A DNA stretch of 64,000 bases from Hydrogenispora sp. (GTDB taxonomy: Bacteria > Bacillota > UBA4882 > UBA10575), in the NCBI GenBank assembly GCA_012837705.1, contig DUQQ01000109.1, positions 37,797 through 101,796 of the forward strand, written 5' to 3'. This document shows, in pieces, positions 27,320-37,520 of this stretch. Each line of letters opens with the position of its first letter. Position 1 is the first letter of the stretch. The notes beneath the pieces are model-generated. The model saw only the letters and a list, made by a program, of their open reading frames with translations. It was not told the origin of the DNA and did no database searches. Position numbers and translations under genes: made by a program.

Positions 27320-29497
27320 TTATTCGACTTCTTTCAAGGAAAGGGCGATGCGCTTGCGCTCCGGATCAACACTGAGAATCCGCACTTTTACCATTTGCCC
27401 AATGGAGACGACATCCAACGGATGGCGAACATACCGCGTTGCCAATTCCGAAATATGGGCAAGTCCATCCTGTTCAACCCCGATGTCGATAAAAGCGCCA
27501 AAATCAACGACGTTCCGGACCACTCCGTTTAAGATCATCCCGGTTTTTAGATCGTTCATCGATTTTACATCACGGCGGAAAACCGGACCCGGTAACTCTT
27601 CGCGGGGGTCCCGCCCCGGGCGACAGAGCCCATCGACGATGTCCTGCAGGGTGGGAAGGCCGGTATCTAATTGTGCCGCCATGGTCGCCAAGTCAAGGGC
27701 TTTCAGCTTTTCCCGCAACGCCGCTAGACGGCTGGGGTTCTTTAAATCCGCGCTCCCGTAGCCAACCGAGGCCAAAAGAGCTTCCGCCACGTGGTACGAT
27801 TCGGGGTGAATTCCCGTATTCTCCAGACTATACTCGCCATCCGGCAAGCGTAAAAAACCAGCAGCTTGCGTATATACGTGGTTTCCTAATCTTTTGACCC
27901 TAAGGAGTTCTTCCCGTCGGCGGAAAGGACCGTTCTCTTCACGGTACGCCACAATGGAACGGGCCAGTGCCGGTCCGATCCCCGCCACATTTTGTAGTAG
28001 AAAAGCGGAAGCCGTATTGAGATCAACACCAACATAGTTAACACACGACTCGACAACGCCCTTAAGCGTTTCACCGAGGCGATTTTGGTTCACATCGTGT
28101 TGGTATTCCCCCACACCAAGGGCTTTCGGTTCGATCTTGACCAGTTCGGCCAAGGGATCCTGTAAACGCCGGGCAATAGAGATCGCACCGCGCATGGCCA
28201 CATCATATTCGGGTAGCTCCTCCCGGGCCATCTTAGAAGCCGAATAAACAGAAGCCCCGGCTTCACTGACGATCGTATAATAAACCGGGCGCTCGATCTC
28301 AGCTAAAGTCGCCGCAACCAGTTCCTCGGTCTCCCGGGCCGCGGTTCCGTTCCCGCTGGCCACCAAATCGACCTGATGTTCCATGATTAACGCCGTTAAT
28401 TTTGCTTTCGCTTTATCCCATTCCCCTTGGGGCGGGTGGGGATAGATCGTCGTCGCCGCCAGCACCCGTCCGATCGGATCGATCACCACCACTTTGCAGC
28501 CGGTCCGAAAGCCGGGATCGATCCCTAAGACCGTCTTGCCGCGGACGGGTGGTTGTAATAATAATTGACGCAGGTTAAGCCCAAACACTTTGATCGCGTG
28601 CTCTTCAGCAGTTTCCGTTAAAGCCGCGCGGATCTCCCGCTCGACACTGGGGAAAATTAAACGGTTGAAGCTATCTTCAATGGTCGCAATCAAGTAAGGC
28701 GTGAAAATACAGGCCTGTTCTTTGAGGACCAACGCTTCCATACGGCGGAGAATAGGGGACTGATCACATTGAAGGCCAACCTTTAAATGCCCTTCCTTTT
28801 CACCCCGGTTCAAGGCTAAGATCCGATGGGGTGGAATCCGCTTCACTGGTTCGGTATATTGATGGTATTGCCGGTAGACCTGCGCTTCCGCCTCGTCCGT
28901 CTTCATTTCCGAAGCGATCAGGGCATGTTCCCATAAATAATCCCGGATCATCCGCCGCCATTCTGCTTGGTCCGCAATCTGTTCGGCGATAATATCCAGC
29001 GCCCCCGCCAGGGCCTGCTTCGGTTCTTCCACCCCCAGGTCGGGGCGGAGATAAGCCGCCGCCACTTCCTCCGGATCACCGGTCGTCAGTTCCTGGGCCC
29101 AGATCAGCGCCGCCAAAGGCTCTAAACCCTGTTCTTTCGCCTTTGTTGCCCTTGTCCGCCGCTTAGGACGGAAGGGCCGGTAATAGTCCTCCACTTCCTG
29201 GCGGATCGTGGCCGCTTTAATCGCCTGCTCTAGCTCGGGAGTGAGTTTCCCTTGCTCCTCAATACTCCGTAAAACTTCTTCTTTGCGCGCTTCCAAGTTC
29301 CGTAGATAACCCAGGCGTTCCTCTAACCGCCGGAGCTGTTCTTCATCCAGCCCGCCCGTGACTTCCTTGCGGTAGCGGGCAATAAACGGCAAAGTATTGC
29401 CTTCTTCGAATAACTTAACCGTTCGGTTCACCTGATCAATACTGAGTTCAAGTTCCGAAGCTAATTGCTTAATCAGGTCCAATGTTTTAAACTGCAC
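27320..29497 (-). CDS. tex: transcription accessory protein Tex (S1 RNA-binding)
   Basis: The 725-residue protein matches Tex in length and order: an N-terminal helical region (LPFIARYRKEVTGGLDEEQLR), and a YqgF/RNase H-like core with LGIDPGFRTGCKVVVID. A helix-hairpin-helix region follows (VGVDLNTASAFLLQNVAGIGPALARSIVAY). A C-terminal S1 domain ends it, with MILNGVVRNVVDFGAFIDIG and GLAHISEL. Tex associates with transcription and RNA and affects expression of many genes. The start codon is a GTG at 29497. It lies within the yabQ-divIC-yabR series, which is not its place in Bacillus. Confidence 0.95.
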   Translation of the reverse strand: MQFKTLDLIKQLASELELSIDQVNRTVKLFEEGNTLPFIARYRKEVTGGLDEEQLRRLEERLGYLRNLEARKEEVLRSIEEQGKLTPELEQAIKAATIRQEVEDYYRPFRPKRRTRATKAKEQGLEPLAALIWAQELTTGDPEEVAAAYLRPDLGVEEPKQALAGALDIIAEQIADQAEWRRMIRDYLWEHALIASEMKTDEAEAQVYRQYHQYTEPVKRIPPHRILALNRGEKEGHLKVGLQCDQSPILRRMEALVLKEQACIFTPYLIATIEDSFNRLIFPSVEREIRAALTETAEEHAIKVFGLNLRQLLLQPPVRGKTVLGIDPGFRTGCKVVVIDPIGRVLAATTIYPHPPQGEWDKAKAKLTALIMEHQVDLVASGNGTAARETEELVAATLAEIERPVYYTIVSEAGASVYSASKMAREELPEYDVAMRGAISIARRLQDPLAELVKIEPKALGVGEYQHDVNQNRLGETLKGVVESCVNYVGVDLNTASAFLLQNVAGIGPALARSIVAYREENGPFRRREELLRVKRLGNHVYTQAAGFLRLPDGEYSLENTGIHPESYHVAEALLASVGYGSADLKNPSRLAALREKLKALDLATMAAQLDTGLPTLQDIVDGLCRPGRDPREELPGPVFRRDVKSMNDLKTGMILNGVVRNVVDFGAFIDIGVEQDGLAHISELATRYVRHPLDVVSIGQMVKVRILSVDPERKRIALSLKEVE

Positions 29498-29559
29498 CCT
29501 TTCTTCGTTCCTTCTCCGCTTTTTGTTTTACAAAGCAAAAAGCCTATTCCCCACGGCCT

Positions 29560-29838
29560 TCAATGAAGCCGACTTATTTCTGTCTCCACCAAACTATTAA
29601 ATTCAGCCTGCCGCAACTGCATCTCCAGGCGCTCCATGATCTGTTGTTTCTCCTTAAGCAGAGACTGGGCCTCGTGGAGGCGGCGGTTATAAATAAAATA
29701 ACGATAAAGTCCGCTCCCAATCTGGTAGATCAAGATTAAAAAAAGGAACAGCAAGAAAAGGGACAAACCCTTCACCTTAAACCGTTTCCGTCTATCTTCC
29801 GTTTGCATCCGCTTCGGAAAATAAACAACCCGGTCCAT
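29560..29838 (-). CDS. divIC: DivIC/FtsB-like septum formation initiator
   Basis: The small 92-residue membrane protein has a basic cytoplasmic start (KRMQTEDRRKRFKVKG), one transmembrane helix (LSLFLLFLFLILIYQIG) and a coiled coil (LHEAQSLLKEKQQIMERLEMQLRQAE, described in parts). That is the architecture of DivIC, which joins FtsL and DivIB in the divisome and is needed for septum formation. It follows yabQ, as in other spore-formers. No enzymatic activity is expected. Confidence 0.8.
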   Translation of the reverse strand: MDRVVYFPKRMQTEDRRKRFKVKGLSLFLLFLFLILIYQIGSGLYRYFIYNRRLHEAQSLLKEKQQIMERLEMQLRQAEFNSLVETEISRLH

Positions 29839-29960
29839 CCTGCTCTCCCCTTCCGTTCCACCTTTCCGTTGCCGCTCCCGCCTTCGCTTTGAAAATTGAA
29901 GTCTAACTTTTATCTATTTCGCTTCCCGACCGCTCACTCCTGCCCTTGATCTAAATTTTG

Positions 29961-30275
29961 CTAAAAAAACCCCCGTCGGCGACGGAGTTTTCTTTTTAGC
30001 AGTTTTAAATAAAGATAAATCGCTGGATGAAAGACCCACCGGTAGCAGGCCACACCAACCATTAAACTGATCCCGAAAGAGACACGTAACTCCCCACCGG
30101 TCGTAAAAAGGAGCACCGGAAAGATCAGAAAGATCGAAAAGACCCAGAAAAAGAAGTCGCCCACTTGCCGTCGGCGCGTAAAGAAAAAAAGACAGCCATC
30201 ATAGAGCAGACCCCACCCCAAACCGGTCAAGAATAAAAACATCAGGGCATTGATTTGCCACCCAATCCCTTCCAT
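29961..30275 (-). CDS. yabQ: spore cortex biosynthesis protein YabQ
   Basis: The 104-residue integral membrane protein has several hydrophobic segments: INALMFLFLTGLGWGLLYDG, FFFWVFSIFLIFPVLLFTT and a third near residues 65-95. A basic end follows. YabQ proteins sit in the outer forespore membrane in Bacillus and are needed for cortex formation. Assignment rests on size, the GLGWGLLYDGCLFFF pattern and the position before divIC. The ribosome site is weak. Confidence 0.75.
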   Translation of the reverse strand: MEGIGWQINALMFLFLTGLGWGLLYDGCLFFFTRRRQVGDFFFWVFSIFLIFPVLLFTTGGELRVSFGISLMVGVACYRWVFHPAIYLYLKLLKRKLRRRRGFF

Positions 30276-30369
30276 CCTCGTGCCCGCCTTCCCCGTTGTT
30301 TATTCATCTTTTATGTGCCTGTGCGGAAATTATGCCTGGCCACAAGGGAGATCAGGAGATGTTTGCCAG

Positions 30370-31221
30370 CTAAGCACGGTGTTTTTTCACCCAAATCAAA
30401 AATAGCGCCCATAGCAACGTGGAAAAGAGGAAGAGTCCACGCAGCACACCACGGCCGCGACTGTTCAGGTCATAAAGATTGACAAAATTGGCCGTCTCAT
30501 CGGTCGCCAACAGCTTCGCGATCCGCCCCAGATAAGCCCGGGTCTCCTTGTACTTGGGGCGGTGTTTTTCCAGATTAACATTGGTCAGTCCCGCATTATA
30601 TGCTTCCAACGCCCGACCGGTATCCCCATCATAGTAGTCAATGAGCTCTTTCAGATAACGTACGCCGGTGGCAATATTCGCTTCGCTGTTAAAAATACAG
30701 TCCCGGCCGTGTTTCTTCTCTCCCGGCCGGTGTCGTCCATTACACACCGAATCCGGGTTATAAGCCTGCCACACTAAAGGGGTCAACTGCATCAGACCGC
30801 AGGCCCCCTTCGGTGAATAGGCTTCGGGGTTGAAACTGCTTTCCACTTGGATCACCGCCGTCACCAGTTGGGGACTGACATTAAACAAGAGGGCATAGCG
30901 GTGGATGAGCTCTTGCATTTCCGTACTAACCGGAATTGCCCCGGCTGAATAGGAAAAGTAGGCCCCTAAGATGCGCTCCAATTGGATCTCCTGACGGTCA
31001 AGCCAAAAGAACAACCCGGTCGTGAGGAGAGAAAGCACCAGCATAAACCAGAGAAAAGCCCGGAAAACCGGATGCGACGGTCGTGGCCGGAAGATATCGA
31101 TGAAGAGTAATACTGGGCTACAGATGATCCGGACCACTTGTAGCGGAAGGTTCCCTTTTCCCCGCTGGAACTTCACCTTTTTCACAAGTTTATGCCCAGA
31201 AAGCGGATTCGGCGTCTCCAT
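30370..31221 (-). CDS. membrane-anchored lytic transglycosylase (SLT domain)
   Basis: From ATG 31221, behind GGGAGGGG, the protein has 283 residues. An N-terminal transmembrane helix at about 50-75 is followed by an SLT domain. It shows ALLFNVSPQLVTAVIQVESSFNPEAY with the catalytic Glu in VESSFN, then GACGLMQLTP and ALEAYNAG. A second hydrophobic segment near the C-terminus may be another membrane span. These enzymes cleave peptidoglycan glycan strands, yielding anhydromuramic ends. Location between pyrG and yabQ suggests a wall role in growth or sporulation, which is inference. Confidence 0.88.
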   Translation of the reverse strand: METPNPLSGHKLVKKVKFQRGKGNLPLQVVRIICSPVLLFIDIFRPRPSHPVFRAFLWFMLVLSLLTTGLFFWLDRQEIQLERILGAYFSYSAGAIPVSTEMQELIHRYALLFNVSPQLVTAVIQVESSFNPEAYSPKGACGLMQLTPLVWQAYNPDSVCNGRHRPGEKKHGRDCIFNSEANIATGVRYLKELIDYYDGDTGRALEAYNAGLTNVNLEKHRPKYKETRAYLGRIAKLLATDETANFVNLYDLNSRGRGVLRGLFLFSTLLWALFLIWVKKHRA

Positions 31222-31271
31222 CTTACCCCTCCCGTTGGTCACCCTTCCTTTCTGCTACGCCCTTTTCTTTT

Positions 31272-32918
<1,647 letters not shown>

Positions 32919-32980
32919 TTATTTTTAGCATTAACCTTTTCGTGAACCCTAACCAATCTTGCGGTCTGGCTTAAACCAGC

Positions 32981-33730
32981 TCACCCTTCCTGGGTGGGAG
33001 CAACGGGATCCGGATACTTCGCCATCACACCATGGAATAAGTGGATCATCAATACCTGTAAAAAGCTGCCATAAAAGAGCAAGAGTAAGGGGGTGATCAG
33101 CGTAAAGGCGATCCCAACCAAGATCAAAATTAAGAAGACCCCAATGGTCAGTAAAGTATTGTCCAAAAATATAATTAAGGTTTTCTTAATGACCTTTTTC
33201 ACCGTATTACGTTGGAACACAAGAAACCCCGGTAAATAAAGGGTGGCAAAGACCAAAAAGAGAAAAAGATAAAATAGGAAAAATCCTAAGATCTTGAGGG
33301 CAAACTGATTTAACACAAAAAAACAGATGACCAGATCGACCAGGCAAAAAAGGAGTACGCCCGTATAGAGCGCATAAACCCCAGCCGCCGACCAATAGTG
33401 CTTCCGGAACCCTTCCCACAGCCCTTTGAATTCAGCCTCGTTGTTGATCACCTGATCCATCTGGGAATACAGGGCGGTTTGGACCGGTCCGAGAATGAAA
33501 GCCGCATAGGGCACGCCAAGCATACCCAGGAAAAGAAATAGATTCAACGGATGCTCTTGGGTTTCCAAGGCATTAAGCAGTACATTAAAGAGCGTAACGG
33601 CAAAAGGGAAGAAGACTATAAACCAGATGACACTAACAAGCATCGAGTAACCTAAGTGGTGGTAAATGTCAACAACCGTCTGCTTTAAAATGAAAAAGAG
33701 ACTCCGCTCATTTTTCCCCACTAACGCCAC
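32981..33730 (-). CDS. multi-pass membrane protein, YesL/DUF624-like
   Basis: I chose GTG 33730, with GGGGGG before it, giving 249 residues. There are about five hydrophobic helices (for example SVIWFIVFFPFAVTLFNVLL and ILGFFLFYLFLFLVFATLY), separated by short loops. The N-terminal pattern resembles the YesL/DUF624 family, but the match is loose. No active-site residues are visible. The role is unknown. A hairpin at 33768-33797 separates it from fmdB. Confidence 0.6.
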   Translation of the reverse strand: MALVGKNERSLFFILKQTVVDIYHHLGYSMLVSVIWFIVFFPFAVTLFNVLLNALETQEHPLNLFLFLGMLGVPYAAFILGPVQTALYSQMDQVINNEAEFKGLWEGFRKHYWSAAGVYALYTGVLLFCLVDLVICFFVLNQFALKILGFFLFYLFLFLVFATLYLPGFLVFQRNTVKKVIKKTLIIFLDNTLLTIGVFLILILVGIAFTLITPLLLLFYGSFLQVLMIHLFHGVMAKYPDPVAPTQEG

Positions 33731-33767
33731 GTTGCTCCCCCCTTTAAAATAGAATATAGTCATTAAA

Positions 33768-33797
33768 AGAAAGGTCACCTGAAGAAGGGACCTTTCT
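33768..33797 (-). terminator. hairpin between fmdB-like gene and membrane protein gene
   Basis: The nine-base stem AGAAAGGTC / GACCTTTCT has a 12-base loop and a short T-rich run in the leftward direction. Confidence 0.5.
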
Positions 33798-33802
33798 GTA
33801 AT

Positions 33803-34039
33803 TTATGAAACCTTTTGTTCGCTTGTCGACGAAGATTGGTCACTGGCCTTATGTTCACTCGGATTCCGGTTGTCGGTAATATAAAAACCGCTCCCTTTAA
33901 AGATAATCCCTACATTACGGCTGATCTGACGTTGAGCTTCTCCGCCACAATGGGGACACACCGTCAACGGATCCTCGGTGATCTTTTGAAACCACTCGAA
34001 CTGGCCGCATTTTGAACACTTATAGTCGTAGGTCGGCAT
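33803..34039 (-). CDS. FmdB family zinc-ribbon protein
   Basis: The 78-residue protein starts MPTYDYKCSKCGQFEWFQK and has a second pair CPHCGG, giving a CxxC-CxxC zinc ribbon as in FmdB regulators. FmdB-like proteins are small zinc-binding proteins, some linked to gene regulation. The tail is rich in Ser, Glu and Lys. ATG 34039 follows GGAGGTG. Confidence 0.85.
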   Translation of the reverse strand: MPTYDYKCSKCGQFEWFQKITEDPLTVCPHCGGEAQRQISRNVGIIFKGSGFYITDNRNPSEHKASDQSSSTSEQKVS

Positions 34040-34180
34040 CTCTTCACCTCCATCTCAACACCAAATCATAACTCAAAGCAGTTCTGGAAATGGAACTCCG
34101 GTTTTTACCTACATCTCAATAATATAAGCTAATTCCAGATGGTTGTCAAGGACTAGCCCCTCCGCAAAAAGGGCCGAAAA

Positions 34181-34202
34181 AAAGACGCCTTACGGCGTCT
34201 TT
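34181..34202 (-). terminator. terminator downstream of the SipL-like gene
   Basis: AAAGACGCC pairs with GGCGTCTTT around TTAC, with flanking A and T runs. It ends the leftward SipL-like transcript. Confidence 0.8.
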
Positions 34203-34226
34203 TGCCTCTTTTCTCCCTTTCCTGCT

Positions 34227-35843
34227 CTAGTTTGCAAACGGTGCCTTTGGAATCAGGAGCTTTTTCCCAAAAACCAGTTCTTGGTCGGCACCAGTCAACT
34301 GGTTCGTCTTGGCCAGGGCCGCCATGGTCGTATTGTAGCGGCGGGCGATGGTCCATAACGTATCTCCCGGCTGAACTACATAAAATAGCATACTTGGTTT
34401 TGGTCCATCCTCCGGCAGAACCAAGGCACTATCGGTAATCAATGCTAATTCGCGATTTTGCGTTACCGTAATCATCGCCTTAAACTCCCAAACAAGCTTG
34501 ACCGTTCTTTCGTCTACCAGTTCTGCATTGGGCCGCTGCGGATTAAGGAAGACTCGGGCTTGCATCCCTTCCTCCACTCCCGGGAGGTCGAACGTGGTTC
34601 CGAAGGTTAACACCTCTGTCGCCCCTTGCCCCCAACTGGCCGCTGTAATCGCCTCTCCTTCTTCTCCTAAGCTTTCCCCTTGGTAAAGGAGGGTAGCAAG
34701 GGCTTCTCCTGCGACGATCAACTGGTCGTGGTCCAGTTCCCACTGGATTCTAGGGTCCGTAACCAAAACTTGCAAGATTTTATTGATGTTTGCCCGTTGC
34801 TCCGGAAGTGTAAGCAGTTTTTCCACTACAAAGAAGCGTTCGGCATCCTCAATGACTTCGATCCAGGAGCCGATCTCCCGTTTAAGATCGATGATCCCCT
34901 TCTCCGCCGCCGATACATCAATAAAAGCCTTTACTTGTCGGGTTTTGGTTAGGCACACATCGGCCCCAATCTGGACTTGTACCCGGCAACTTTCTGGGTG
35001 GGTGGAAGTACATTCCACACTCTCTACCCAGAGTTCGTAGTAGATTGAAGGCTCCTCCGGCAATGGTGTTTCAACAGTGATCTGAAAGGGAAGCGCACCG
35101 CCGTTTTCTTCAGTCCATTTTTGGGTTTCCAGACCACCCTCTTGTCCATCTTCGGTTAGGGTCGCATAGACCAATTGCATCTCCAATTTTCCTTCGATGA
35201 TAACCCGGTTTTTGGCGAACGAAGCGGTGGAATGCACCGGAAAGACCTGACAACTAATGAAACGACTGAGCGGCGATCGCGGATAGGTGAGCGCAAAAGT
35301 ATTGCTAAACTCCCGACTAACATAGGTTTGCAAAAGAGGTTCCGCGACCAACAAATGCTCAACTTCCGTATGGATCGGGGTTTCGGTTTCGATCTGATCA
35401 ACAAAACCAACGGCCACCGGTTCATGAGCACGCAGCCGGACTTCCAATTCCAAATGGTATTTTAGCGTTCGGTCGGCCTCCGGTTGCACTTTGGTTTTTA
35501 ATAACCGCACCTGCCAATCCCAGTTCGCCTCCAGATCGGACAAGTCAACCTCCCCGTTGACGATCACACCTTCTGTCCCTTTCCACACCATTCCATACAC
35601 AGGAACTCGGTCCACACTCTCCTTACCCCGATAAACCAGATGGAGATCGACCGTCCCGGATAAAAGCAGTTTGTTGCCGGTGATTTCACCTTTAATCTCC
35701 CGTAAGTATCCGTGGGTTGCAACGACCGCTTCCAGTTCCGGATAATCTACGGCCAGTTCAAGCTGGCCCTGTACCTCCAGGATTTTACTGGTTGCGTGTA
35801 AGGTTCTTTCCATCACCGCCTGCCCATAATGGCAAGTAAACAT
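34227..35843 (-). CDS. SipL-like spore coat protein (DUF3794 repeats plus LysM)
   Basis: The 538-residue protein has three DUF3794-type beta domains, starting near residues 30, 165 and 335, each with the pattern of a long strand then V-P-V/L-P-F-like and acidic turns. A C-terminal LysM domain follows (YVVQPGDTLWTIARRYNTTMAALAK, split here). This layout is that of SipL, a partner of SpoIVA needed for coat or spore morphogenesis in Clostridia. It should therefore be a coat-basement protein around the forespore. ATG 35843 has AAGGAGGGGG in front. The first domain is preceded by a short MFTCHYGQ start. Confidence 0.82.
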   Translation of the reverse strand: MFTCHYGQAVMERTLHATSKILEVQGQLELAVDYPELEAVVATHGYLREIKGEITGNKLLLSGTVDLHLVYRGKESVDRVPVYGMVWKGTEGVIVNGEVDLSDLEANWDWQVRLLKTKVQPEADRTLKYHLELEVRLRAHEPVAVGFVDQIETETPIHTEVEHLLVAEPLLQTYVSREFSNTFALTYPRSPLSRFISCQVFPVHSTASFAKNRVIIEGKLEMQLVYATLTEDGQEGGLETQKWTEENGGALPFQITVETPLPEEPSIYYELWVESVECTSTHPESCRVQVQIGADVCLTKTRQVKAFIDVSAAEKGIIDLKREIGSWIEVIEDAERFFVVEKLLTLPEQRANINKILQVLVTDPRIQWELDHDQLIVAGEALATLLYQGESLGEEGEAITAASWGQGATEVLTFGTTFDLPGVEEGMQARVFLNPQRPNAELVDERTVKLVWEFKAMITVTQNRELALITDSALVLPEDGPKPSMLFYVVQPGDTLWTIARRYNTTMAALAKTNQLTGADQELVFGKKLLIPKAPFAN

Positions 35844-35931
35844 CCTACCCCCTCCTTGTCAAAACTTGCGTCCTAATACCGCTTGGCCTTATCCTCCTTT
35901 CTAAGGCCGTATCTCTTCGCTCTAAGAATGT

Positions 35932-37095
35932 TTATGCCAATGATCCCTTCTTCATAACCATAATTCGGGGGGTAGCCCGAAAATAGCGGTTTCCTTCCTC
36001 TTGCCACCCTTCCCACCCTTCATCCAACCCGGTGAACACCGCCCCACGCAGATTTAAGCGGTCGATCTGGTCCAAAATCCCTCTAATGGTTAAGCGGTCG
36101 GGAATGAAAACCGCTCTGGTTTCATCTTTATACCGGTAACGATAATAAAGCCAACCATAGCGGCCTATTCTTTTTGTTTGTCCGATCCGGTTAAGGCGGG
36201 CCATCTTCTTCTCCACCGGTGTTAAGTCGTGTTCGCTCCCCTTTTCGTCCCGGACCTTTCCGTGAAGATCGAAATGGATGAAAAGGCGTGTACAGGGATA
36301 ATAGGTTAAGAGCTTCTTAATTTGGCGCGGCCAAACCACCAGGGCGTCGGGGTCAGAAACGGAGACCGGTACGGAAACAATGAGGGCGTCCGCTTCCGCG
36401 GTTGCGGGCAGATGACAGGAATCCAAGTTTTGCCACCAGATCAGTTCCGCGTTGACCACCCGCCGTATCCGCCGGAGTGCTTTTCTGGCGCGGCGCGACA
36501 GTGTTTCCCCGGACAAATCGATCACCAATGGCGAGCCGCCCAGAGGGGTAAATCCGGCCGATCGCGCCACAAGGCGCTCTGGTTTGAAATAGATGAGGTT
36601 TTTTCCCCCGGTATTCGGCCCACTTGTTTCCTCCGGTGACCCGGGGTTTTCAACACCAAAGATGAGTTCTCGTTTTTCGATCATAACTTGCTGACCAGGG
36701 ACAAGCAGACGAAGACGACAGCGGGTAACCGGATCCTTAAAGGCTTGCCCGCCTACTCCGTACTGCGCGGCCAGGGTATGAATGGTCTCACCTTCACTGC
36801 ATGTTCTGAGAATCCGGTTATAAATCCGTTTCTCCGTAAGAAGCTTGCAGGTGTCCGGACCACATACCCCATCAACCCCAAGGCGGTAGGCTTTTTGAAA
36901 GCATTTCACCGCTTCCTGGGTTAAAAGATCGTATTCACCATGGATCGCACCGGCGTAAAGTCCCAATGCGGACAAGAGCGCCTGTAGCTGCCGGACATCT
37001 TGACCACGGGCGCCTACCGTCAGCCATCTTTTCCCCAAGGGCAACCTGCTAACCGGTAAAATCTTCAGACGGGGCATAACTCCCATCTCCCTCAC
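35932..37095 (-). CDS. peptidoglycan-binding protein with LysM-like and degenerate GH18-like parts
   Basis: The 387-residue protein starts at GTG 37095 (AAGGA upstream); an ATG at 37077 is an alternative. Residues about 25-88 form a PG_binding_1 domain (LTVGARGQDVRQLQALLSAL, GVDGVCGPDTCKLL). A LysM-like segment follows (CSEGETIHTLAAQYGV). The remaining 240 residues faintly resemble the end of GH18-type spore lysins (LRGAVFTGLDEGWEGW), but I cannot find the DxxDxDxE catalytic motif. It may be a non-catalytic or different enzyme that binds peptidoglycan. Position next to the SipL-like gene suggests a spore role. Confidence 0.6.
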   Translation of the reverse strand: MREMGVMPRLKILPVSRLPLGKRWLTVGARGQDVRQLQALLSALGLYAGAIHGEYDLLTQEAVKCFQKAYRLGVDGVCGPDTCKLLTEKRIYNRILRTCSEGETIHTLAAQYGVGGQAFKDPVTRCRLRLLVPGQQVMIEKRELIFGVENPGSPEETSGPNTGGKNLIYFKPERLVARSAGFTPLGGSPLVIDLSGETLSRRARKALRRIRRVVNAELIWWQNLDSCHLPATAEADALIVSVPVSVSDPDALVVWPRQIKKLLTYYPCTRLFIHFDLHGKVRDEKGSEHDLTPVEKKMARLNRIGQTKRIGRYGWLYYRYRYKDETRAVFIPDRLTIRGILDQIDRLNLRGAVFTGLDEGWEGWQEEGNRYFRATPRIMVMKKGSLA

Positions 37096-37363
37096 GTTTC
37101 ATTCCTTTTACCGATAAAATAGTTCGTGTTGCTTATTATGTAGCATGTATCGTACATCGCGCCTCGCCTGTGTGGATGATTGCCTTAGCCTGTTTTTACC
37201 TAGCCGGGCCGCGTTCTCCGCTGACTTGAATTCTTTAGCCCAGTATCTTAGCGAAACGACAAACCATTGTCATAATATGAAAAGTCCAAAGGCATGGTGC
37301 CAGTTGCGGCTACCGAACGTACTCACTAGCCCTAAGAACCCTTCACCATAACGACATAAAAAA
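37096..37363. other. intergenic region with no identified feature
   Basis: About 270 bases downstream of the rhomboid terminator in the leftward sense. It must contain the promoter of the gene starting at 37095. I saw no RNA gene or repeat. Confidence 0.35.
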
Positions 37364-37380
37364 ACGGCCGATAAGGCCGT
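37364..37380 (-). terminator. terminator downstream of the rhomboid gene
   Basis: ACGGCC pairs with GGCCGT around GATAA, and the leftward side has a run of seven T. It lies about 140 bases after the rhomboid stop. Confidence 0.75.
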
Positions 37381-37520
37381 TCCCTTGTCGATCGCGCTCT
37401 AACCGGACGGACGAACGCGCATACGCCGCGAATAATGGCGCCTGCCAACCATCCGGCAAAATAAACTCACGCTCTGTTCGCTTTGCTTCTGTCGTTTGCC
37501 CCATTTGCTAAGGGAGGCAA

